From contig CAIOHW010000285.1 in the NCBI GenBank assembly GCA_903858195.1, positions 1 to 5,332 on the forward strand: 5,332 nucleotides of DNA. Reading direction: 5' to 3'. Within the stretch, counting starts at the first letter, position 1. The number at the start of each line of letters is the position of its first letter. A model generated the notes under the pieces. It saw only the letters and a program-made list of their open reading frames with translations, made no database searches and had not been told where the DNA came from. The translations under genes and the position numbers were made by a program. This DNA comes from Oligoflexia bacterium. GTDB lineage: Bacteria; Bdellovibrionota; UBA1018. Of this stretch, positions 1-5,332 are shown piece after piece.

Positions 1-624
<624 letters not shown>

Positions 625-647
625 CCGATCCAAGGGCTAGCATATAA

Positions 648-1295
648 CTAGGGCTTTCTGGGACCAAAAAGCGCCGTACCGACCCGCACCCACGAGCTCC
701 CCTCCCGGATGGCGACCCCGTAGTCCTCGCTCATCCCCATGGATAGCTCGCCCACGCCCAGATGGACGCGGTGCAGCTCCTTGAGCGCCCGGAGCTCACG
801 AAAGGCCCTACCCGAGCCCCCCCCCTCCGGACTGGGGATGCACATGAGGCCACGAACTTCGACATGGGGAAGAGTCCCGATCTGGGGGAGCACATCCGTG
901 AGCTCTTGGGGATTGAACCCCGATTTGGTCGACTCGCCCTCGACATTCACCTCGATAAAAATCCGAACCGGTCCAGTTGCTCGCTTCGAGATCTCCTGCG
1001 CCAGCCTGACCGAGTCTACCGAATGGATGGCATGCACGATGGGAAGGAGTTGGCGCACCTTGTTGGTCTGGAGATGTCCAAGGAAGTGCCAGCGAAGATC
1101 GCTGATCCCGCGCTCCTTGAGCTCACGGTCCTTGGCGAGGAGCTCCTGAACATAGTTCTCGCCAAAGTCGCGATGACCGGCCCGATACAGCTCTTCGATC
1201 ATCGAGACGGGCTGTGTCTTGCTCACGGCAATCAGCCGGGCACTGCTCCCGGCGAGGTCCGAAGAGATCCTCTGGTAGCGCTCAAGCAAGGACAC
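648..1295 (-). CDS. yggS: YggS/PLPBP-family pyridoxal-phosphate homeostasis protein
   Basis: This is a cytoplasmic, non-enzymatic PLP-binding protein of alanine-racemase N-terminal fold that buffers pyridoxal phosphate and affects amino- and keto-acid balance. Family motifs occur in order: AVSKTQ with PLP lysine K26 (numbered from the chosen start), FGENYVQE, WHFLGHLQTNK, HSVDS, VNVEGESTKSGF, RGLMCIP, LSMGMSEDY and VRVGTALFG. I choose the GTG at 1295, giving 215 aa, close to the family's usual 220-235. It is preceded by GGAAG (1310-1306) with 10-nt spacing and places about 20 residues before the lysine motif. An ATG at 1370 would add 25 residues that are only maf read in another frame. The start overlaps the 3' end of maf by 14 bp, suggesting translational coupling. 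Confidence 0.95.
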   Translation of the reverse strand: MSLLERYQRISSDLAGSSARLIAVSKTQPVSMIEELYRAGHRDFGENYVQELLAKDRELKERGISDLRWHFLGHLQTNKVRQLLPIVHAIHSVDSVRLAQEISKRATGPVRIFIEVNVEGESTKSGFNPQELTDVLPQIGTLPHVEVRGLMCIPSPEGGGSGRAFRELRALKELHRVHLGVGELSMGMSEDYGVAIREGSSWVRVGTALFGPRKP

Positions 1296-1929
1296 TGAGC
1301 CCAAACTTCCGCTCCAGCGTATCGAGAAGCTCGGCCATGGGCAGGCCCACGACGTTGGTGTAGCTCCCACGAATGGAGGTGATAAAATTCATTCCGAGCC
1401 CCTGGGCTGCATATGAGCCGGCCTTGTCCATCGGCTCCCCCGTGGCAACATAGGCGGCGATCTGGCGGGGTCTCAGCCGCTTCATGGTCACCTGCGTGCT
1501 CACTACGACGGTGACCGCACGGCGCCGGGCACCCTGAAGCTCAATCACGGTAAAGCCGGTCAGTACCTCATGGGTCTTGCCACAAATCATTTTAAGCATC
1601 GACGCGGCCTCAGCCCGGCTTCGCGGTTTTCCAAGGACCCTGCGCCCCGAGGGAGAGACCACCGTGGTGTCGGCTGCAATCACCAACACCCGCTCGCGGG
1701 GACCCTGCCGCAGGCGCAGGGCCACTGAGTGAGCCTTGGTCAAGGCAAGCCTAGCCACCATTTTGCGCGGACTCTCACCCGCCAGTTGATCTTCGTTGCA
1801 GTCTGGCGCCAGTGCGATCACTCGCAATCCGGCGCCGCCGAGCAGGTCGATTCTCCGGGGTGAGGTTGAAGCGAGTACGACTCGAGGTTTGGGTTTTCGC
1901 GACCCGACTGCTGCACTGACTCGTGGCAT
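1282..1929 (-). CDS. maf: Maf-family nucleotide pyrophosphatase (YhdE-like, dTTP/UTP type)
   Basis: Maf proteins hydrolyse nucleoside triphosphates, including non-canonical ones, to the monophosphate and pyrophosphate in the cytoplasm; they have been linked to septum-formation arrest and house-cleaning. This 215-aa protein has the N-terminal LASTSPRR substrate loop (residues 19-26), AADTTVV with the probable catalytic Asp87, LGKP (99-102), the HEVLTGF stretch (120-126), GEPMDKAGSYAAQG (164-177) and GSYTNVVGLPM. The DKAG-x-Y-x-x-QG form resembles the YhdE dTTP/UTP subgroup rather than the YceF m7GTP subgroup; this is an inference from motif. A basic extension of about 16 residues precedes the core. 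ATG at 1929 is preceded by GGGAG with 8-nt spacing. It lies 12 bp after the ATPase gene and overlaps yggS. Confidence 0.95.
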   Translation of the reverse strand: MPRVSAAVGSRKPKPRVVLASTSPRRIDLLGGAGLRVIALAPDCNEDQLAGESPRKMVARLALTKAHSVALRLRQGPRERVLVIAADTTVVSPSGRRVLGKPRSRAEAASMLKMICGKTHEVLTGFTVIELQGARRRAVTVVVSTQVTMKRLRPRQIAAYVATGEPMDKAGSYAAQGLGMNFITSIRGSYTNVVGLPMAELLDTLERKFGLSVLA

Positions 1930-1937
1930 GATCCGCG

Positions 1938-1944
1938 CTCCCTA
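1938..1944 (-). promoter_or_regulatory. Ribosome binding site of maf, fused to upstream stop codon
   Basis: On the minus strand TAGGGAG contains the TAG stop of the ATPase gene (1944-1942), sharing one G with the Shine-Dalgarno GGGAG (1942-1938). The maf ATG follows after 8 nt. The overlap supports one transcript with coupled translation and fixes the maf start. Confidence 0.7.
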
Positions 1945-2916
1945 GAAATAGAACTGAGTCGAAAGAAATCGAAACTGGCTCTTGAACTCGCGATAGCTGT
2001 CACACCGCTTAAAAAACACCGTGACCTCGGTCCGGACCCCGCTTTCACTCGCAAAAAAGAAGCTGCCTCCAGAGTGAAACACGCTGGCAAGTCCGATCCC
2101 CGCACCCGCCACCGAGCTCCTCACCCTGTACTCCTGCTCGGTGTAGATCTTCGAGATCGCCGTGAGCAGCTTGTTCTTATCGAGGCTCCCGAAGAGATCC
2201 ACTGCCGTGAGAGCGACATATTCGCCGTCAAAGGCCACGTGAAGATCCACTGCTCGAGGACCTTCGAGCGCAAAGTTCGTCGCGCGTGATGTGGACTCGT
2301 ACAGGTGCTTTCCCATCGAATCCACGGGGGCGTCGAAGATGGCATTCATCAGGATCTCGTCCACTGCATTGGCGATGACGGTTGCCATGCGGCTCTGGAA
2401 CTTGAGCGCAACGAGGTAATTACGCACCGCCTCGACCGCCTCCTGCTTTTGTAGGGCCATCCTGAGCTGGATCGTCTGAACCTTGGTCCCCGGTTTGACC
2501 ATCCGCTCGCAACCAAAGGCACGATCCTCGAGCGTTGCGCCCAGGATTCGGCCAAAATAGGTTCCGACATTCGGGTCGAGCTCAAAGTTGCGGTGAATAT
2601 AGTTTCCAAAAAGCGGGCTCTGAATCAGGTACGGCACTTCATAGATGTCGCCCGAACTCAGGTAATGGATGTGGTTTGCGCTGAGCCTCGAGGAGAAGAG
2701 TCCAAGCGTCTCCTGGACGGCGCGTTCGAACTCCATGTAGTGCGCCTGCGTGGACGCATCCACGAGCAGCACGCAGCCTTCTTCGACGGCCACGATCTTC
2801 ACCGCATCGGAGGCCCGCTTGACCGTCCGCAAGGCGAGCCCGGAGGCTGCCGCGGCCTGGGCGGCAAACTGGGCGTCGCCAGGCATGCTGGAGATGAGGA
2901 TAAGTGATCGTGCCAA
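1942..2916 (-). CDS. GHKL-ATPase (RsbW/SpoIIAB-like) protein with receiver-like N-terminal domain
   Basis: This is a 324-aa soluble protein. The C-terminal half (about 145-310) shows the ATP-binding boxes of the HATPase/anti-sigma kinase family: an N box with E187 and N191 in VDEILMNA, a D-x-x-G box at D240-G243 in AVDLFG, and a glycine-rich lid G271-A-G-I-G-L. The N-terminal part (1-115) has the strand/helix rhythm of a response-regulator receiver, with VLLVDAST placing Asp53 where the phosphoacceptor usually sits. The acidic pair expected after strand 1 is absent (ISSMPGDA), so it is probably an atypical or non-phosphorylated receiver. No His phosphorylation box is seen. The inferred role is serine kinase or sequestering partner of the STAS protein encoded 26 bp upstream. 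TTG at 2916 is the start because an in-frame TGA lies upstream; GGAG (2931-2928) is a distant site (11 nt). The exact client is unknown. Confidence 0.82.
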   Translation of the reverse strand: MARSLILISSMPGDAQFAAQAAAASGLALRTVKRASDAVKIVAVEEGCVLLVDASTQAHYMEFERAVQETLGLFSSRLSANHIHYLSSGDIYEVPYLIQSPLFGNYIHRNFELDPNVGTYFGRILGATLEDRAFGCERMVKPGTKVQTIQLRMALQKQEAVEAVRNYLVALKFQSRMATVIANAVDEILMNAIFDAPVDSMGKHLYESTSRATNFALEGPRAVDLHVAFDGEYVALTAVDLFGSLDKNKLLTAISKIYTEQEYRVRSSVAGAGIGLASVFHSGGSFFFASESGVRTEVTVFFKRCDSYREFKSQFRFLSTQFYF

Positions 2917-2942
2917 GGGGTTACCGACTCCGCTGCTGCGGT

Positions 2943-3407
2943 CTAACGCTCAAGAAAGCCGAAGTATTCTTCAGGAATGTCGTCAAACACGGCCTTGCCG
3001 CCGCACTTGCTGCACTTGAGCTCTGGGACCTGAAACTTGAGCTTGCGGAGGTCGTCCGTCTTGAAAAGTCCGATGAACTCACCCTTGCAGCCCATGCATG
3101 AAAACGGGACGTAGATCGACTCAACGGTCCCGCCGCAGACAAAGTTGGAGATCAGGTTGATCTGCTCAACGATCGCCGTTGAGCACTCGACGAACTTGAG
3201 TTTGACTCCCTTTTGCTGAAGGACCTGGAAGTACTTGATCCAGCCCTTCACACCGACGGAGTTGATGCGAGGGATCTCCTTGCAGTTCACCACCAGCTCA
3301 CCGGTCACGGGACCAATGAGCTGCTCGAATTCCACGGACTCCTCAACGGAGCCCACCATTCGCACGGTGATGCTGTTGCCTTTTTGTTCCTTGATAATGT
3401 TGACCAC
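2943..3407 (-). CDS. STAS-like anti-anti-sigma protein with C-terminal zinc ribbon
   Basis: This 154-aa protein is the first gene of the minus-strand cluster. Residues 1-100 follow the STAS fold pattern: beta strands at ITVRMVG and ELVVNC, then IPRINSVGVKGWI, which aligns with the serine-phosphorylation loop of SpoIIAA/RsbV (usually D-S-x-G), then KLKFVECS. Ser50 would be the phospho-site, but the preceding residue is Asn49 instead of the common Asp. Residues 104-135 carry two CxxC pairs (C104/C107 and C132/C135) spaced like a four-cysteine zinc ribbon. GTG at 3407 is the only start before an in-frame upstream TAG, and GGGGG (3418-3414) lies 6 nt before it. It is followed after 26 bp by the GHKL ATPase gene and is divergent from the SpoIIE phosphatase gene, which supports a partner-switching role. 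The zinc ribbon could be a protein or nucleic-acid docking element. Confidence 0.8.
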   Translation of the reverse strand: MVNIIKEQKGNSITVRMVGSVEESVEFEQLIGPVTGELVVNCKEIPRINSVGVKGWIKYFQVLQQKGVKLKFVECSTAIVEQINLISNFVCGGTVESIYVPFSCMGCKGEFIGLFKTDDLRKLKFQVPELKCSKCGGKAVFDDIPEEYFGFLER

Positions 3408-3488
3408 GGTCGGCCCCCGCTAGCAGACAGGCAGAATTTGCCCGCCAAATCGACGGATTGTCTTGTTTGTGATTTTAGGGAGAATGGA
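3408..3488. promoter_or_regulatory. Divergent intergenic region with a small dyad
   Basis: These 81 bp separate the divergent STAS and SpoIIE genes and must hold the promoter of at least the phosphatase gene, and probably of the minus-strand operon too. A perfect dyad ATTTG-CCCGC-CAAAT lies at 3436-3450 and could be an operator. I could not find a convincing -35/-10 pair on either strand. The region being regulatory is inferred from gene layout. Confidence 0.5.
3477..3483 (+). promoter_or_regulatory. Ribosome binding site deciding the SpoIIE phosphatase start
   Basis: AGGGAGA lies 6 nt (counted from GGGAG) before the first of two tandem ATG codons (3489, 3492). It rules out the much longer frame opening at 3213, which is only the antisense of the STAS gene, and an out-of-frame ATG at 3484 that sits too close. 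Confidence 0.75.
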
Positions 3489-5267
3489 ATGATGGAGCAA
3501 CAGCAATTTAAAATCTCATTTTCGCTGGGAACCAAGCTCCTGCTCAGCGTCGTCTCCCTGCTCCTTGTGGTGATCGGCTTTCTTACGGCTTCGACCATCA
3601 TCACGCTCACCGAAGACAAGCGGGCTTACACCCTTCAGTCACAGGCCACCGAGAACAAGCTGGCCGGACTGGGGTTCACGGCCCTGAGTGGCCGGATTTT
3701 CTCTTCGCTGCAGCTCGTTCTTGCCGCCTATGATCCGCAACGCACGGTAGACGAAGCCCAGATACGATCCATCCGCTCCGTCCTCGACAATCAGTCCGAC
3801 ATTATTTTGGCGGAAACCGGAAAGTTGGTCGCTTCTGCCGGCGACTACACTTACGCATCCTTGCAGAAGTTCCGGGTCGACGCCCTGCTGCCAGGGCTCG
3901 AGTTGGGCGCAGACGATCTGGTCGTGCCCGAGGGATGGTGGCGAATTGCGATGCCTTCGCTCCTGCGAGATGGCTACTACTTCATGAATCTATCCAAGGT
4001 GGGTCGCGACCCACTGATGGCGGTGCTGCGCGCCGACCTGCAATACGGCGGCAAGGTGCGCCCCCAACCCCTGATCCCTGTGGCAGTCGCGTTCGTTCCG
4101 CTTAAAGGTTTCGGCAGGGATCTTCACGGGCAGCGCCTCACCATTGCCAACGCTGACGGATTTGTCCTGCACGACCAGGATTCCAGCGTCATGTTTTCTG
4201 CAGCCAACCTTGCGGCCGATCCCGTTTTCTTGAAGGCACGGGCAACCGGCGCCACCACCGGGGCTGCAGAATATTCGGGCAGCGCCGGACGCTACCTGGC
4301 AAGCCACTACCGCACGGACTGGGAGCTTTTCGTACTTTCGCGGACGGACTGGAGCCATGCCATGAGCGCGGCCTACACCCTAAGCGAGAGGTTCCTGCTG
4401 CTGGGGCTGATGTGCATCACAGGCGCGGTGGTCTTCGCCATGTTGTTTGCAAAAACCCTGACAGCTCCGCTCTTCGCCCTTTATCAGGCCACCCGGCAGG
4501 TGGCCGCCGGTAACTTCAACCTCGAGCTCAAGCCGGGGAGTCGTGATGAGATCGGGGCGCTCGGGGCCTCATTCAATGTCATGTCCCGGAAAATCAGCGA
4601 GCTCATCGAGGAGAGCATGAAAAAGGTCCACCTCGAAAATGAGATGGCCATCGCCTCGACCGTTCAGAGGACGCTCTTTCCCCCCAAGAGGCATGACTCG
4701 GACCGGGTCAGCATCCGCAGTCACTACCAGTCGGCCTCGCAATGCGGCGGGGACTGGTGGGGATTTTTTGAGGTCGATCATAAGCTCTGCCTCCTGATTG
4801 CCGATGCCACCGGACATGGCATGCCCAGTGCTTTGATCACCGCCTCGGCGCGCAGCTGCTTTAGTGTCATGCACAAGCTGGCTCAGGAGGATCCGGACTT
4901 CAGCTTTTCGCCCGGGGCGATGCTGGCGTATGCCAACCGCGTGGTGAATGAGGCGGCGTCGGGCCAGATCATGATGACTTTTTTTGCCTGCGTCGCCGAC
5001 CTTTCGACCATGAAGCTCACCTATGCCAGCGCCGGGCACAATCCACCCTGGCTGCTCAGGGGGGCGGACTCGGGTAAGCCCAAGCTGATCAGCCTCACTG
5101 CAAACGGCCCACGCGTGGGGGAGTCCCTCGACATCGAGCCCTATGCTGAAAAAGAAGTAGAGCTTTCAAGCGGCGACCTGCTGTTTCTGTACACAGACGG
5201 ACTCACTGAAGGAAAGGACGCTGCTGGCGAGATGTTCGGCAAGAAGCGGGGTGCGCAAGGCGGTTGA
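3489..5267 (+). CDS. Membrane sensor SpoIIE/RsbU-family PP2C phosphatase (frame broken near 3' end)
   Basis: This is a PPM-type serine phosphatase that probably dephosphorylates the STAS partner. The order is: a short cytoplasmic start, TM1 (about 15-37), a periplasmic region (about 38-300) whose latter part resembles a Cache-like sensor (TIANADGFVLHD to WELFVLSRTDW), TM2 (about 302-324), HAMP (about 325-378, with the DEIGALGASFN pattern), a helical linker with the usual QRTLFPP, then the phosphatase domain. Catalytic motifs are GGD (420-422, in GGDWWGF), ADATGHG (438-444), AGHNPP (515-520) and YTDG (568-571); these supply metal-binding aspartates. The final conserved aspartate motif should lie beyond the window. 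As read, the frame stops at TGA 5265-5267 after 592 residues, but the family-like sequence continues in another frame from 5251. ATG 3489 is chosen from the Shine-Dalgarno site. Confidence 0.9.
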   Translation: MMEQQQFKISFSLGTKLLLSVVSLLLVVIGFLTASTIITLTEDKRAYTLQSQATENKLAGLGFTALSGRIFSSLQLVLAAYDPQRTVDEAQIRSIRSVLDNQSDIILAETGKLVASAGDYTYASLQKFRVDALLPGLELGADDLVVPEGWWRIAMPSLLRDGYYFMNLSKVGRDPLMAVLRADLQYGGKVRPQPLIPVAVAFVPLKGFGRDLHGQRLTIANADGFVLHDQDSSVMFSAANLAADPVFLKARATGATTGAAEYSGSAGRYLASHYRTDWELFVLSRTDWSHAMSAAYTLSERFLLLGLMCITGAVVFAMLFAKTLTAPLFALYQATRQVAAGNFNLELKPGSRDEIGALGASFNVMSRKISELIEESMKKVHLENEMAIASTVQRTLFPPKRHDSDRVSIRSHYQSASQCGGDWWGFFEVDHKLCLLIADATGHGMPSALITASARSCFSVMHKLAQEDPDFSFSPGAMLAYANRVVNEAASGQIMMTFFACVADLSTMKLTYASAGHNPPWLLRGADSGKPKLISLTANGPRVGESLDIEPYAEKEVELSSGDLLFLYTDGLTEGKDAAGEMFGKKRGAQGG

Positions 5268-5332
5268 GGCAAACGCCTCGCGAGGACCTGACGAGGTGAT
5301 CCAGGTCCTCATGGACGAGTTTGGACGGCACA
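5251..5332 (+). pseudogene. Continuation of the SpoIIE phosphatase in a shifted frame (partial)
   Basis: From GTG at 5251 the frame reads VRKAVEANASRGPDEVIQV and then LMDEFGRH to 5331, open to the window end. This fits the helix that follows the MFGKKR motif in SpoIIE-family phosphatases. The upstream frame instead yields RGAQGG and a stop. Removing one G from the GGGG at 5248-5251 joins the two parts cleanly (MFGKKR then VRKAVE). The extra base is either a sequencing/assembly error or a real inactivating indel. The remaining C-terminal segment lies outside. Confidence 0.8.
5282..5310. repeat. Perfect 9-bp inverted repeat within coding sequence
   Basis: GAGGACCTG (5282-5290) and CAGGTCCTC (5302-5310) are exact reverse complements with an 11-nt loop. 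A smaller hairpin, GAGGC-AAAC-GCCTC, sits just before it at 5266-5279. Neither has a T-run, and both lie in the shifted-frame coding sequence, so they are not terminators. They may be chance structure in GC-rich codons. Confidence 0.5.

Noticed and set aside
632..657. Direct repeat AGGGCT flanking the yggS stop as an attachment core
   Set aside because: Six bases are too short to distinguish from chance, and the tRNA 3' half is a far better attachment candidate.
762..1298. A 178-aa plus-strand frame opposite yggS
   Set aside because: It is a shadow of a strongly conserved gene on the other strand and has no recognisable motif.
1296..1370. Longer yggS start at ATG 1370
   Set aside because: The extra 25 residues are maf read in another frame and have no YggS family character. 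GTG 1295 gives the normal length.
3448..3485. Possible sigma-B-like promoter (GTCTTG, spacer, GGGAGA) before the phosphatase gene
   Set aside because: The GGGAGA part is the ribosome binding site, and the match to a GTTT/GGG consensus is weak.
3213..3488. Upstream extension of the SpoIIE frame by 92 codons from an ATG at 3213
   Set aside because: It is the antisense of the STAS gene. A good Shine-Dalgarno site and a membrane-anchor start lie at 3489.
3990..5039. Minus-strand frames of 122 and 156 aa opposite the phosphatase gene
   Set aside because: They are antisense shadows of a gene with clear HAMP and PP2C motifs, in GC-rich sequence where such open frames are common.
5282..5310. Terminator from the 9-bp inverted repeat
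   Set aside because: There is no U-tract and it lies inside a reading frame that continues past it.

Overview
The window joins the end of an integrated mobile element (left, about 1-600) to a chromosomal segment (right) of a Gram-negative bacterium. The left part is visibly more AT-rich than the right. The tRNA gene encodes its own CCA. The signalling genes resemble those of Bdellovibrionota and other deltaproteobacterial-type bacteria, but that placement is an inference from gene style and is not secure.

Layout. (1) 1-597, + strand: the C-terminal part of a tyrosine recombinase (integrase). Its reading frame runs through a minus-strand rho-independent terminator and into the 3' half of a minus-strand tRNA gene. 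(2) 548-624, minus: tRNA-Arg(CCG), the likely integration target. Two acceptor-stem pairs are mismatched, as expected if the element replaced the 3' end with its own imperfect copy. (3) 648-3407, minus: four tightly packed genes, transcribed right to left. They are a STAS-like protein with a zinc ribbon, a GHKL-ATPase (RsbW-like) protein with a receiver-like N-terminal domain, a Maf nucleotide pyrophosphatase, and a YggS/PLPBP-type PLP-binding protein. The tRNA lies 23 bp beyond yggS and the terminator lies just beyond the tRNA. (4) 3408-3488: a short divergent intergenic region with a small dyad. (5) 3489 to the window end, + strand: a membrane-anchored SpoIIE/RsbU-family PP2C phosphatase with a periplasmic sensor region and HAMP domain. 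Its frame is broken by one apparent extra G in a GGGG run at 5248-5251.

How the genes fit together. STAS protein, GHKL ATPase and SpoIIE phosphatase are the three classes of part in a partner-switching circuit of the SpoIIAA/SpoIIAB/SpoIIE or RsbV/RsbW/RsbU kind. A periplasmic signal would reach the phosphatase through HAMP. The phosphatase would dephosphorylate the STAS protein, and the STAS protein would then sequester the ATPase/kinase. No sigma factor or other output is visible here, and both soluble partners have unusual fused domains, so the output may not be a sigma factor. The maf and yggS genes are housekeeping functions that appear to share the signalling transcript. There is no gene-free stretch longer than 300 bases.
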